The notes: a model not told the origin generated them from the sequence alone. A stretch of DNA of 64,000 bases from Myxococcota bacterium (GCA_041389495.1 JAWKRT010000001.1:992001-1056000), one strand, 5' to 3'. Shown: positions 45,903-55,007, counted from the first letter of the stretch. Program-made: numbers and translations.

Positions 45903-46085
45903 ATGGACAACGACTCGATCTCCAACCTCAAGTTCGACTCCCGCATGGCGCGCCGGCGCGGCTGGGTGAGCGACGAGGAGCGCGACGCGTACCTCGCCGC
46001 GCTGCCCGACACGGCGGAGAAGCTCGAGGTCGTCGCGGACGTCGCGCCGCCGGGCGCGCAGGGCGAGGAGCGCGGCGACGCGTGA
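45903..46085 (+). CDS. Small acidic protein of unknown function
   Basis: A 60-residue protein beginning MDNDSISNLKFDSRMARRRG, followed by a helical stretch WVSDEERDAYLAALPDTAEK. The combination NLxFDxRMxxRRGW looks like a small conserved family I have seen among delta-type proteobacteria, but no function is known. GCAGGAG precedes the ATG. It overlaps the phosphatidyltransferase start (GTGA), so the two are co-translated. Confidence 0.65.
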   Translation: MDNDSISNLKFDSRMARRRGWVSDEERDAYLAALPDTAEKLEVVADVAPPGAQGEERGDA

Positions 46086-46750
46086 TCAAGGCGAGCTTCG
46101 GTGCGCGGCTCGACGCCTGGATCCACCGGCTCTTCCCGTTCCTCTTCCGACGCTCGCGCCCGATCGATCCCAACCTCCTCACGTGCACCGGTGCGGTCGT
46201 CGCGGTCGCGGCGGCGCTGATGCTCGCAGCCGGGCAGCTCCGGCTCGGCGGCGCGCTGATCCTCGCGAGCGGCTTCTTCGACCTCGTCGACGGCGTGGTC
46301 GCGCGCCACTACGGCGTGTCGACGGAGTTCGGCTCGTTCCTCGACGCGACGCTCGACCGGCTGGTCGACGTCGTGCTGCTGTGCGGCGTGCTCGCGTGGT
46401 ACGCGGGCGAGGGCGACCGCGCGACGGCCGCGGTGGCGGCCGTCGCGCTCGCGACGGCGGTGCTCACCTCGTACGCGAAGGCGCGCGCCGAGACGCGCAT
46501 CCCGGTGCTCGAGGGCGGGCTGCTCGAGCGCGGCGAGCGCATCGGGCTGCTCGCGGCGGGCGCGCTCTTCGACGTGCTCGCGCCCGTGCTCTGGCTGCTC
46601 GCCGCGGGCGGCGTCGTCACCGTCGCCCAGCGATTCGCGGTGGCCTACCGTGCGCTCGGTGACCTCGACGCGACGCGGCGCGGTGCCTCTCCGGACGGCC
46701 CGCAGCGCGAAGCCCGGTCGGGCGGCGCGTCGGCGCCGGCGAGGTCGTGA
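46082..46750 (+). CDS. CDP-alcohol phosphatidyltransferase
   Basis: A 222-residue integral membrane enzyme. The active-site pattern Dx2DGx2ARx8Gx3Dx3D is complete: DLVDGVVARHYG followed by STEFGSFLDATLDR. Family members make phosphatidylglycerophosphate, phosphatidylserine or phosphatidylinositol phosphates from CDP-diacylglycerol. Five to six membrane helices follow. The C-terminal 30 residues are disordered. Which head group is used cannot be told; the gene order differs from standard pgsA operons. Confidence 0.88.
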   Translation: MIKASFGARLDAWIHRLFPFLFRRSRPIDPNLLTCTGAVVAVAAALMLAAGQLRLGGALILASGFFDLVDGVVARHYGVSTEFGSFLDATLDRLVDVVLLCGVLAWYAGEGDRATAAVAAVALATAVLTSYAKARAETRIPVLEGGLLERGERIGLLAAGALFDVLAPVLWLLAAGGVVTVAQRFAVAYRALGDLDATRRGASPDGPQREARSGGASAPARS

Positions 46751-46759
46751 GGGCAGCGC

Positions 46760-47062
46760 GTGACCGACCGGACGAAGCTCCCCGACGTCGACTTCTCGAA
46801 CTTCGCGCTCTCCCTCGCGGCGACCGCCATGGTGCAGCTCGGCATCGTGCCCGACCCCGAATCGGGCGAGGCGGCCGAGCCCAACGTCCTGCTTGCCCGC
46901 CACACGATCGACACGCTCGAGATGCTGCGCGCGAAGACGCGCGGCAACCTCGACGCCGACGAGTCGAAGCTGATCGACAGCCTGCTCTACGAGCTGCGTC
47001 TGCGCGTCGTGGAGGTCGAAGGGGCGCGCGGCGGCACCGGGCCGGGCCCGACCGACGGCTGA
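46760..47062 (+). CDS. DUF1844 family protein
   Basis: A 100-residue protein matching DUF1844: DFSNFALSLAATAMVQLGIV, then LLARHTIDTLEMLRAKTRGN and ESKLIDSLLYELRLRVVEVE. Function unknown; found widely in delta-type proteobacteria and Acidobacteria. GTG start, between the phosphatidyltransferase and ispE, six bases before the latter. Confidence 0.85.
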   Translation: MTDRTKLPDVDFSNFALSLAATAMVQLGIVPDPESGEAAEPNVLLARHTIDTLEMLRAKTRGNLDADESKLIDSLLYELRLRVVEVEGARGGTGPGPTDG

Positions 47063-47067
47063 CGCCC

Positions 47068-48030
47068 GTGCCCGTGCTCGAGCTCGTCGCGCCCGCCAAG
47101 GTGAACCTGGGCCTGCGCATCACCGGCCGCCGCCCGGACGGCTACCACACGCTCGACTCGCTGTTCGCGCCGCTCGACCTCGGCGATCGCGTGCGCGTCG
47201 AGCTCGGCACCTGCGCGCCCGGCGACGCGAGCGGCTCGCGCATCGCGCTGGCGGTGCGCGGCCTCGGCGCCGACGCGCTGCCCGCCGATGCGAGCAACCT
47301 CGCCGCGCGCGCCGCGCACGCCTTCCTGCGCGCGGCGGGCATGCGGGCCGAGCTCGCGATCGACCTCGAGAAGCGCGTTCCTTCGGGCGCGGGCCTCGGC
47401 GGTGGGTCGAGCGACGCGGCCGCCGTGCTGCGCGCGCTCGACCGGCTCGTGCCCGGGGCCGTCGCGCCCGCGGCGCTGCCCGACATCGCCCTCTCGCTCG
47501 GCGCCGACGTCCCGTTCTTCCTCCGCCCGCAGCCCGCGCGCGTGCGCGGCATCGGCGAGCGGATCGACCCGGCGCGCGGGCTCGGCGGGCTTCCGCTCGC
47601 GCTCGCGAATCCCGGGATTTCCCTTTCTACTGCGGACGTCTACGCGGCATGGGACGAGCGCGCGGCCGCGTTGACGCCCCCGGGCCCCCGGCCTACGATG
47701 CCGCCGGCTCACGGGCCGGAGATCGCAGCCGAGACGCTCTCGCGGCTGTTCGTCGGGGGCGAGTTCGTCGGAAGCGACGACGACCGGGCCCGCGTGCGGG
47801 CCGTGCTCGTCAACGATCTCCTCGCTCCGGCCGCCTCGCTCTGTCCCTCCATCGCGCGCCTGCTCGAGCAGCTCGAGTCGCTCGGGGCGCTCGCCGTCGG
47901 GATGTCGGGGAGCGGTGCGACCGTGTTCGGTGTGTTCGAGAGTCGCGGCCGCGCCGAGGCTGCCGTCGCTCGCGGCACGTTCCCGCCGCCGGTGTGGGCG
48001 CGCGCGGTGATCACGCTTGCGTCGGCGTAG
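47068..48030 (+). CDS. ispE: 4-diphosphocytidyl-2-C-methyl-D-erythritol kinase
   Basis: A 320-residue GHMP kinase of the MEP pathway. The N terminus LVAPAKVNLGLRITGRRPDG and the ATP loop PSGAGLGGGSSDAA are diagnostic, and the C-terminal motif GMSGSGATVFGVF is intact. Start is a GTG at 47068 or, two codons later, 47074. A Pro/Ala-rich insert (ALTPPGPRPTMPPAHGPEIA) is present before the C-terminal domain. With ispG this shows that isoprenoids are made by the MEP route. Confidence 0.94.
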   Translation: MPVLELVAPAKVNLGLRITGRRPDGYHTLDSLFAPLDLGDRVRVELGTCAPGDASGSRIALAVRGLGADALPADASNLAARAAHAFLRAAGMRAELAIDLEKRVPSGAGLGGGSSDAAAVLRALDRLVPGAVAPAALPDIALSLGADVPFFLRPQPARVRGIGERIDPARGLGGLPLALANPGISLSTADVYAAWDERAAALTPPGPRPTMPPAHGPEIAAETLSRLFVGGEFVGSDDDRARVRAVLVNDLLAPAASLCPSIARLLEQLESLGALAVGMSGSGATVFGVFESRGRAEAAVARGTFPPPVWARAVITLASA

Positions 48031-48053
48031 CCCGTCCTCGAGAAGGTCGGAGA

Positions 48054-48128
48054 TGGGGCGTCGCCAAATGGTAAGGCAGCGGCCTTTGGAGCCGCCACTT
48101 GCAGGTTCGAGTCCTGCCGCCCCAACCA
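48054..48128 (+). tRNA. tRNA-Gln (anticodon UUG)
   Basis: Folds as a complete cloverleaf: acceptor TGGGGCG with CGCCCCA, D stem GCC/GGC, anticodon stem GCGGC/GCCGC around CTTTGGA (anticodon TTG), T arm GCAGG-TTCGAGT-CCTGC, discriminator A and an encoded CCA at 48126-48128. It lies between ispE and prs. Confidence 0.95.
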
Positions 48129-48221
48129 CCTCGATCCGCGAACGCGTGACACCGACGCGGCGCGCGGCGGGCGCGGGGCGACGAGCGCAGGACGAGCGAG
48201 ACAAGCACGCGAGGCGAGCGA

Positions 48222-49157
48222 ATGCAGAACATCACGCTGTTCACCGGCAACGCGAACCCGAAGCTCGCGCAGGACATCGCCGCCTATCTCGGCATCCAGC
48301 TCGGCAAGGCCGAGGTCGGGACGTTCAGCGACGGCGAGTGCTCGGTCGACGTCCTCGAGAACGTGCGCGGGCGCGACGTGTTCGTGATCCAGCCGACGTG
48401 CGCGCCCGCGAACACCCACCTCATGGAGCTGCTCGTGATGACGGACGCGCTGCGCCGCGCCTCGGCGCGCCGCATCACGGCCGTCATCCCGTACTACGGG
48501 TACGCGCGCCAGGATCGCAAGGCGCGCCCGCGCGCGCCGATCACCGCGAAGCTCGTCGCCAACCTGATCACGACGTCCGGCTGCGACCGCGCACTCTGCC
48601 TCGACCTGCACGCGGGTCAGATCCAGGGCTTCTTCGACATCCCCGTCGACAACCTCTACGCGACGCCCGTGCTGCTGCAGGCCATCCGCGAGAAGGTGCG
48701 CGGCGACCTCACGATCATCTCGCCCGACGCCGGCGGCGTCGAGCGCGCGCGCGCCTTCGCGAAGCGCCTCGACGCGACGCTCGCGATCATCGACAAGCGG
48801 CGCGAGCGCGCGAACGTGTCCGAGGTGATGCACATCATCGGCGACGTCGCGGGCCGCACGTGCGTGATCGTCGACGACATGGTCGACACCGCGGGCACGC
48901 TCACGGAGGCGGCGCGCTGCCTGAAGGAGGAGGGCGCTGCCTCGGTCTCCGCGGCGATCACGCACCCCGTCCTCTCGGGCCCCGCGATCAAGCGCATCAA
49001 CGAGTCGCCGCTCGAGCTGCTGATCACGACCGACACGATTCCGCTGCGCCCCGACGTCGAGTCCTCGAAGATCCACGTCGTCACGGTCGCGCGTCAGCTC
49101 GGCGAAGCGATTCGCCGCATCAACAACGAAGAGAGCGTGAGCTCGCTGTTCGTCTAG
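48222..49157 (+). CDS. prs: Ribose-phosphate pyrophosphokinase
   Basis: A 311-residue enzyme that makes PRPP from ribose 5-phosphate and ATP. It starts ITLFTGNANPKLAQDIAAYL, with the flexible loop YYGYARQDRKARPR, the metal region LDLHAGQIQGFFDIPVDNL and the PRPP-binding CVIVDDMVDTAGTL. ATG at 48222; the order tRNA-prs-rplY-pth is typical of many bacteria. Confidence 0.97.
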   Translation: MQNITLFTGNANPKLAQDIAAYLGIQLGKAEVGTFSDGECSVDVLENVRGRDVFVIQPTCAPANTHLMELLVMTDALRRASARRITAVIPYYGYARQDRKARPRAPITAKLVANLITTSGCDRALCLDLHAGQIQGFFDIPVDNLYATPVLLQAIREKVRGDLTIISPDAGGVERARAFAKRLDATLAIIDKRRERANVSEVMHIIGDVAGRTCVIVDDMVDTAGTLTEAARCLKEEGAASVSAAITHPVLSGPAIKRINESPLELLITTDTIPLRPDVESSKIHVVTVARQLGEAIRRINNEESVSSLFV

Positions 49158-49188
49158 GTCCGCGCGTCGCGCGGGCGAGGAGAAGGTC

Positions 49189-49806
49189 GTGAGTCAGTTG
49201 AGCGTCGAGGTCCGCGAGAGCCGGGGCAAGGGCGTCGCCCGCAAGCTGCGCGCGCAGGGCCGCATTCCCGCCGTGATGTACGGCCAGGGCAAGCAGCCCC
49301 TGGCGCTCGCGCTCGAGCCCCGCGCGCTCGAGAAGCTGCTCGCGAGCGAGGGCCACAACGCGCTCTTCGACCTCGCGGGCCCCGGCGTCGGCAAGCGCAC
49401 GGTGCTGGTGAAGGAGCTGCAGCGCGACCCCGTGCGCGGCGACCTCCTTCACGCCGACCTGTTCGAGATCGACGCGAACGAGACGATCGTGGTGTCCGTC
49501 GCGCTGCACCTCGTCGGCACGCCGGTGGGCGTCAGCATGGACGGCGGAATCGTCGACCACTCGCTGCGCGAGATCGAGATCGAGTGCCTCCCGCGCGCGA
49601 TCCCGGAGCGCATCGACGTCGACATCGCGAACATGCAGCTCGGCGACGCGCTGCACGTCTCCGACATCGCGCTGCCCGAGGGCGTCGAGCTCATGACGCA
49701 CGGCGAGCTCGCGGTCGTCTCCGTGATCGCGGCGAAGGCCGAGGAGGCCGCGCCCGCGGTCGAGGCCGCCCCGACCGAAGAGGCGGCGAAGCCGGCCGGC
49801 GACTAA
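49189..49806 (+). CDS. rplY: Large ribosomal subunit protein bL25, CTC form
   Basis: A 205-residue protein. The N-terminal 5S rRNA-binding L25 domain (RESRGKGVARKLRAQGRIPA, VMYGQGKQ) is followed by the TL5/CTC beta domain (VVSVALHLVGTPVGVSMDGG, EIEIECLPRAIPERIDVDI) and an Ala/Glu-rich tail. GTG start with GAGGAGAAGG upstream. It binds 5S rRNA at the central protuberance. Confidence 0.95.
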   Translation: MSQLSVEVRESRGKGVARKLRAQGRIPAVMYGQGKQPLALALEPRALEKLLASEGHNALFDLAGPGVGKRTVLVKELQRDPVRGDLLHADLFEIDANETIVVSVALHLVGTPVGVSMDGGIVDHSLREIEIECLPRAIPERIDVDIANMQLGDALHVSDIALPEGVELMTHGELAVVSVIAAKAEEAAPAVEAAPTEEAAKPAGD

Positions 49807-49853
49807 CGACGGGGCGCGGGCGCTCGCCGCCCGCCGACGCGACGCGCACCGCC

Positions 49854-50501
49854 ATGCAGCTCCTGGTCGGACTCGGCAACCCCGGCCCGCGCTACGAGGG
49901 AACGCGCCACAACGCGGGCTTCGAGGTCGTGCGCGCCGTCGCGGCGCGCGCGGGTGCCGCGTGGCGCGACGATGGGCCGCTCCGTGCACGGTCGGCGGCG
50001 CTCCGCGTCGGCGACGACGAAGCCCTCCTGCTGCTTCCCCAGACCTTCATGAACCGTTCGGGCGAGAGCGTCCGCGCCGCGGTCGAGGCGTTGCGTCTCG
50101 ACCCCGCGCGCGACCTGCTCGTCGTGTTCGACGACCTCGACCTCGGGCTCGGTCGTCTGCGGCTTCGCGCCGCCGGCGGCTGCGGCGGCCACCGCGGAAT
50201 GGAGAGCATCGCCGACGCGCTCGGCACGACGGCGTTCCCGCGGCTGCGCTTCGGAATTGGCCGCCCACGAGCCGGCGGAGATGTGGTCGAATGGGTGTTG
50301 TCGCGCTTCGACGACGCCGAGCGCGCCGCGTTCGGGTCGGCGGTCGAGCGCGCGGCCGACGCGGTGCACGCGGTATGGAGCGACGGCATCGAGCGCGCGA
50401 TGGAGCGCGTCAATCGCGCGCCGACGGCCGAGCCGGCGCCCGACGGACGCGGCGACGCGCGGGCGTCGGCGGACGCGCGCGGCGGCGAGCGCGAGGGCTG
50501 A
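49854..50501 (+). CDS. pth: Peptidyl-tRNA hydrolase
   Basis: A 215-residue enzyme that frees tRNA from peptidyl-tRNA. MQLLVGLGNPGPRYEGTRHN holds the catalytic His, followed by LPQTFMNRSGESV, VVFDDLDLGLGRLRLR and GGCGGHRGMESI. The C-terminal 35 residues are disordered and unlike E. coli Pth. Directly after rplY, as in many genomes. Confidence 0.95.
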   Translation: MQLLVGLGNPGPRYEGTRHNAGFEVVRAVAARAGAAWRDDGPLRARSAALRVGDDEALLLLPQTFMNRSGESVRAAVEALRLDPARDLLVVFDDLDLGLGRLRLRAAGGCGGHRGMESIADALGTTAFPRLRFGIGRPRAGGDVVEWVLSRFDDAERAAFGSAVERAADAVHAVWSDGIERAMERVNRAPTAEPAPDGRGDARASADARGGEREG

Positions 50502-50517
50502 AAGGACGGTTCGGTAC

Positions 50518-51777
50518 GTGAGTGAGTCGTCCCGCGGCGCGTTCGTCACGTTCCTGCTCGAGTTCTCGATCCCGCTGCTCGCCGGCGTCGTCGTCGCGCT
50601 CGCGGCGGCCAACCTCGCGCACGAGACCTACGAGCACCTGCTCCACGCGCCGTGGGGGCCGCTCGCGGTCTTCGGCCACGCGCTCGACCTGCACTTCGTC
50701 GCGAACGAGATCTTCATGGTGTTCTTCTTCGGCATCGCCGCGAAGGAGATCACGGAGTCGGTGCTTCCCGGCGGCAGCCTGAACCCGCCGCGCAAGGCCA
50801 TGAACCCGCTGTTCTCGACGCTCGGCGGCGTGCTCGGGCCGATCGCCGTGTTCTTCGCCGGCCTCTCGGCGTGTCACGCCCTCGACGTCTTCGGCCCGAG
50901 CCCCGACTGGCCGCTGCTCTCGCGCGGCTGGGGCATCCCGACCGCCACCGACATCGCGCTCGCGTGGCTGTGCGCGCGGTTCGTGTTCGGTCGCGGCCAC
51001 CCGGCGATCGACTTCCTGCTGCTGCTCGCGATCGCGGACGACGCGATCGGGCTCGTGATCATCGCCGTCTTCTACGGGAACCCCGCGGAGCCGACGAACC
51101 CCGCGTTCCTCGGGCTCGTGCTCGCGGCGATGGCCGTCGCGTTCGGCCTGCGGCGCGCGGGCGTGCGCGCGTGGCTGCCCTACGTCGCGCTCGCGGGGCC
51201 GATCGCGTGGAGCGGGCTCCTGCTCGCGCACCTCCATCCCGCACTCGCGCTCTGCTTCGTCGTGCCGTTCATGCCGGCGCCGCGGCGCGACACGGGGCTC
51301 TTCCGCGCCGACGACGAGATCGCGCGCATGGGCGAGCCGCTCGCGACCGACCTCCGCATGCGGCGCTCGACGCTCGAGGAGTTCGAGCACGCGTTCAAGC
51401 TGCCCGTCGACCTCGGCCTCTTCTTCTTCGCCTTCGCGAACGCGGGCGTCGCGTTCGCCGACATCGGGCCGATGACGTGGCTCGTGCTCGGTGCGCTCGT
51501 GGTGGGCAAGCTGGTCGGCATCTCGCTGTTCGGCTCGATCGCGGCGTGGCTCGGCTTCCCGCTCCCGACCGGGATGGCGCGCCGCGACCTCTACATGGCG
51601 GGCTTCATCGCGGCGCTCGGCCTGACCGTCGCGCTCTTCGTGGCCACCGCGGCCTTCCGCGACCCGGTGCTCCAGGGCCAGGCGAAGATGGGCGCGCTCT
51701 TCTCGGGCGTGGTCGGGCTCGTCGCGGTCGCGCTCGGCCGCGCGCTCGGCATGGGAGGGCGCACGCCCGACTCCTGA
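50518..51777 (+). CDS. NhaA-type Na+/H+ antiporter
   Basis: A 419-residue protein with about 11 membrane helices. The paired ion-binding aspartates occur in LLLLAIADDAIGLVIIAVFY, matching Asp163-Asp164 of E. coli NhaA, and IPTATDIALAWL is the preceding helix with the TDIA motif. The N-terminal half (HFVANEIFMVFFFGIAAKEI) is also NhaA-like. It would expel Na+ in exchange for protons. GTG at 50518 with AAAGGA upstream, 16 bases after pth. Confidence 0.9.
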   Translation: MSESSRGAFVTFLLEFSIPLLAGVVVALAAANLAHETYEHLLHAPWGPLAVFGHALDLHFVANEIFMVFFFGIAAKEITESVLPGGSLNPPRKAMNPLFSTLGGVLGPIAVFFAGLSACHALDVFGPSPDWPLLSRGWGIPTATDIALAWLCARFVFGRGHPAIDFLLLLAIADDAIGLVIIAVFYGNPAEPTNPAFLGLVLAAMAVAFGLRRAGVRAWLPYVALAGPIAWSGLLLAHLHPALALCFVVPFMPAPRRDTGLFRADDEIARMGEPLATDLRMRRSTLEEFEHAFKLPVDLGLFFFAFANAGVAFADIGPMTWLVLGALVVGKLVGISLFGSIAAWLGFPLPTGMARRDLYMAGFIAALGLTVALFVATAAFRDPVLQGQAKMGALFSGVVGLVAVALGRALGMGGRTPDS

Positions 51778-51779
51778 TC

Positions 51780-51855
51780 GTCCGGTCTTCATTGATGTGA
51801 ACGAACCGGACAATTCGCGCATTGACCGGTGACCGAGCCGGACATACCGTCCGGC
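51780..51855 (+). promoter_or_regulatory. Operator/promoter of the PdxR-like gene with repeated RCCGGAC sites
   Basis: Four copies of (A/G)CCGGAC in two inverted pairs: GTCCGGT (51780-51786) with ACCGGAC (51805-51811), 18 bases apart, and GCCGGAC (51837-51843) with GTCCGGC (51849-51855), 5 bases apart. Within it lies TTGACC (51822-51827), a 17-base spacer and TACCGT (51845-51850). The inner palindrome covers the -10, as expected for self-regulation, and the start site would be at or next to the ATG at 51857. Confidence 0.65.
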
Positions 51856-51856
51856 G

Positions 51857-53437
51857 ATGGCCGAGCCCTCCGCCGAAAGATCCGGACGCGCCGTGCCGCC
51901 CGCCTACCGGCGGATCGCGGCCTCGATCCGCGCGCGCATCGAGGCGGGCGAGCTCGCACCGGGCGACCGTCTCGCGCCGATCCGCGCACTCGCGGACGAG
52001 CTCGGCGTCCACCGCGACACGGTCTCGCAGGCCTACGAGACGCTGCGCGCCCAGGGGCTCGTCGAGAGCGGCGTCGGGCGCGGCACGTTCGTCGCGCCCT
52101 CGCTCGGCGTGCGCGCGGCGCCGACGGCGCCCGCCGCGTCGCTCGCGTTCGCGCCGACCACCGAGGAGCTGCTCGCGTTCGACGCCGGCCGCCCGCGCTT
52201 CCCGAGCGTCGCGCTCGGCGGCGCGCCGGATGCGGAGCCGTCGCGCCGCGTCGAGAGCGGCACTGCGCCGCGCGAGATCGTCGCGCTCCACAAGCTCGTT
52301 CCCGACCCCGCGCTCTACCCGGCGGCCGCCTTCCGGCGCGCGCTCCACGAGGTGCTCGGCGAGACGGGGCCGGAGCTGCTGCTCTACGGCGGCGCACAGG
52401 GACACGTCGGGCTGCGCGAGGCCATCGCGCGCAGGCTCGCCGCCGCCGGCGCACCCGACGCGCGTGCCGACGACGTCGTGCTCTGCCACGGCGCGTCGCA
52501 GGGCATCGCGCTCGCGCTGCGCGTGTTCGCGAGTGCGGGCGATGCGGTCGCGGTCGAAGTGCCCACGTACGCGAACGTGCTCGCGACGCTGGTCGCGCTC
52601 GGCGTGCGCGCGGAGCCCGTGCCCATGCAGCGCGAGGGGACGGGTGCCGCGCCCGACCTCGACGCGCTCGACCGCGCGCTCGCCCGGCCCGACGTGCGCG
52701 CGTTCTACACGATCCCCACGTTCCACAACCCGCTCGGCACGTCGACGGATCTCGCGCACCGCCGCGCGCTCGTCGGGATCGCCGCGCGCCACGGCAAGCC
52801 CGTCATCGAGGACGCGTTCGAGATGGACCTCCGCTACGAAGGCGGGCCCGTGCCGTCGCTCGCCGCGGTCGACGACGCGGGGCTCGTCGTGCAGCTCCTG
52901 TCGTTCTCGAAGTCGCTCTTCCCGGGCGTGCGCGCCGGCGCGATCGCCGCGCGCGGGCGCGTCGTCGACGCGCTCGTCGCGCTCAAGCACGCGACCGACC
53001 TGTCGGACTCGCTGCCGCTCCAGGCCGCGCTCGCGCGCCTGCTCGAGAGCGGCGCCTACGATCGCCACCTCGCGAAGCTGCGCCGCGAGCTGCGCGCGCG
53101 GCGCGACGCGATGCTCGCCGCCCTCGAGCGCCACATGCCCGAGGGCACGACGTGGACGCGACCGTCCGGCGGCTACCAGCTCTGGGTCGACCTGCCGCGC
53201 GAGCCGCACGCGATCGACGCGCGCGACCTGCTCGCCGACGCGGCGCGCGAGGGCGTGCTGTTCGCGCCGGGCTCCGAGTTCGCGCCCGGGCGCCCGCCGT
53301 CGGGCGGGCTGCGCCTCACCGTCGCGCAGGCCGGCCCCGCGGCGATCGAACGCGGCATCGCGGCGCTCGCGCGCGTCGTGCGCGCGCACCAGGGCGAGGA
53401 TCGCGCGGCCCGCCAGTCGGCGGCCGTACAGCTGTGA
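51857..53437 (+). CDS. pdxR: MocR-type PLP-dependent transcription regulator, probable PdxR
   Basis: A 526-residue fusion of a GntR winged helix (APIRALADELGVHRDTVSQA, GLVESGVGRGTFV) and a class I aminotransferase-like domain. TFHNPLGTSTDLAHRRALV and SFSKSLFPGVRAG are present, the latter with the PLP lysine. PdxR regulators sense PLP and control pdxS-pdxT, which follow directly. No Shine-Dalgarno is seen before the ATG, which fits a leaderless mRNA. Unlike the usual divergent arrangement, the regulator is on the same strand as its targets. Confidence 0.88.
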   Translation: MAEPSAERSGRAVPPAYRRIAASIRARIEAGELAPGDRLAPIRALADELGVHRDTVSQAYETLRAQGLVESGVGRGTFVAPSLGVRAAPTAPAASLAFAPTTEELLAFDAGRPRFPSVALGGAPDAEPSRRVESGTAPREIVALHKLVPDPALYPAAAFRRALHEVLGETGPELLLYGGAQGHVGLREAIARRLAAAGAPDARADDVVLCHGASQGIALALRVFASAGDAVAVEVPTYANVLATLVALGVRAEPVPMQREGTGAAPDLDALDRALARPDVRAFYTIPTFHNPLGTSTDLAHRRALVGIAARHGKPVIEDAFEMDLRYEGGPVPSLAAVDDAGLVVQLLSFSKSLFPGVRAGAIAARGRVVDALVALKHATDLSDSLPLQAALARLLESGAYDRHLAKLRRELRARRDAMLAALERHMPEGTTWTRPSGGYQLWVDLPREPHAIDARDLLADAAREGVLFAPGSEFAPGRPPSGGLRLTVAQAGPAAIERGIAALARVVRAHQGEDRAARQSAAVQL

Positions 53438-53465
53438 CGAACCCCATCCCCACGGAGGAAGCGAG

Positions 53466-54380
53466 ATGACGAACGGAAGCGCGAACGGCGCCGGACGCAC
53501 CGGGGCCGAGGCCTTCGAGCTCAAGGTCGGCCTGGCCGAGATGCTCAAGAACGGCGTGATCATGGACGTGACGACCGCCGACCAGGCGAAGATCGCCGAG
53601 GAGGCGGGCGCGTGCGCGGTGATGGCGCTCGAGCGCGTGCCGGCCGACATCCGGCGCGACGGCGGCGTCGCGCGCATGAGCGCGGTCGAGATGATCGCCG
53701 AGATCCAGAAGACGGTGTCGATCCCGGTGATGGCGAAGGTGCGCATCGGGCACATCGTCGAGGCGCAGCTGCTCGAGGCGCTCGGCGTCGACTTCATCGA
53801 CGAGAGCGAGGTGCTGACGCCGGCCGACGACCAGCACCACATCGACAAGCACGCCTTCAAGAGCCCGTTCGTGTGCGGCTGCCGCAACCTCGGCGAAGCG
53901 CTGCGCCGCATCGGCGAGGGCGCCGCGATGATGCGCACGAAGGGCGAGGCCGGGAGCGGCAACATCGTCGAGGCCGTGCGCCACCTGCGCACGGTCAACG
54001 GCGACATGCGCGCCGTGCAGGCGCTGCGGCCCGAGGAGCTGATGACGAAGGCGAAGGAGCTCGGCGCGCCGTACGACCTCGTGCGCTACGTGCACGCGCA
54101 CGGCCGGCTGCCGGTGCCGAACTTCGCCGCCGGCGGCGTCGCGACGCCCGCCGACGCCGCGCTCTGCCGCGTGCTCGGTGCCGAGGCCGTGTTCGTCGGC
54201 TCGGGCATCTTCAAGAGCGCCGACCCCGCCGCGCGCGCGAAGGCGATCGTGCACGCGTGCACGCACTGGGACGACCCGCGCGAGGTGCTCGAGGCGAGCC
54301 GCGGGCTCGGTCGCGCGATGGAAGGCATCGAGATGGAGACGCTCGCCGAGCACGAGCGCCTCGCGAACCGCGGCTGGTAG
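53466..54380 (+). CDS. pdxS: Pyridoxal 5'-phosphate synthase subunit PdxS
   Basis: A 304-residue TIM barrel that makes PLP from ribose 5-phosphate, glyceraldehyde 3-phosphate and ammonia. Landmarks: LKNGVIMDVTTADQAKIAEE, PVMAKVRIGHIVEAQLLEAL (active-site Lys), VDFIDESEVLTPADDQHHID and NFAAGGVATPADAAL. GGAGGAAGCG lies before the ATG. It belongs to the deoxyxylulose-independent route even though the MEP pathway, which makes DXP, is also present. Confidence 0.97.
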   Translation: MTNGSANGAGRTGAEAFELKVGLAEMLKNGVIMDVTTADQAKIAEEAGACAVMALERVPADIRRDGGVARMSAVEMIAEIQKTVSIPVMAKVRIGHIVEAQLLEALGVDFIDESEVLTPADDQHHIDKHAFKSPFVCGCRNLGEALRRIGEGAAMMRTKGEAGSGNIVEAVRHLRTVNGDMRAVQALRPEELMTKAKELGAPYDLVRYVHAHGRLPVPNFAAGGVATPADAALCRVLGAEAVFVGSGIFKSADPAARAKAIVHACTHWDDPREVLEASRGLGRAMEGIEMETLAEHERLANRGW

Positions 54381-54425
54381 CGCGCGGGGCGGGAGCGGAA
54401 CGGGGTCGAGCGGGCAGGGCGGGAC

Positions 54426-54995
54426 GTGAAGCGCGTCGGCATCCTCGCGATCCAGGGCGACGTCGAGGCGCACGCGGCCGCGCTCGCGCGCTGCGGCGCC
54501 GAGCCCGTGCGCGTGCTCCACGCGCGCGAGCTCGACGCGCTCGACGGCCTCGTGCTGCCGGGCGGCGAGTCGACGACGATCTCGAAGGGCATCGCGCGCC
54601 TCGCGCTCGCCGAGCCGCTGCGCGCCTTCGCGCGCAGCGGCCGTCCCGTGCTCGGCACGTGCGCGGGCGCGATCCTGCTCGCGCGCGGGGTGCGCAACCA
54701 CCCCGTGCCGACGCTCGGCCTCCTCGACGCCACCGCCGTGCGCAACGCCTACGGCACCCAGGTCGACTCGTTCGCCGCGCCCGCCGACCCCGGCGGCGCG
54801 CTCCCCGGGCTGCGCTGCGTGTTCATCCGCGCCCCGCGCCTCGAGCAGCTCGGCCCGGCCGTCGAGACGCTCGTCCGCGTCGACGGCGCGCCCGTCCTCG
54901 TGCGCGAAGGCGGCATCCTCGCCGCGACCTTCCACCCCGAGCTCACCGACGACGCGCGCGTGCACGCGCTCGTCGTGGAGGCGGCGGGGGCCTAG
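54426..54995 (+). CDS. pdxT: Pyridoxal 5'-phosphate synthase glutaminase subunit PdxT
   Basis: A 189-residue class I glutaminase that supplies ammonia to PdxS. GILAIQGDVEAHAAAL is the N terminus, GGESTTISK the PdxS-contact loop, GTCAGAILLA has the nucleophile Cys and ATFHPELTDD the His-Glu pair. GTG start, 45 bases after pdxS. The catalytic triad is complete. Confidence 0.96.
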   Translation: MKRVGILAIQGDVEAHAAALARCGAEPVRVLHARELDALDGLVLPGGESTTISKGIARLALAEPLRAFARSGRPVLGTCAGAILLARGVRNHPVPTLGLLDATAVRNAYGTQVDSFAAPADPGGALPGLRCVFIRAPRLEQLGPAVETLVRVDGAPVLVREGGILAATFHPELTDDARVHALVVEAAGA

Positions 54996-55007
54996 GCGCG
55001 ACGCCGC

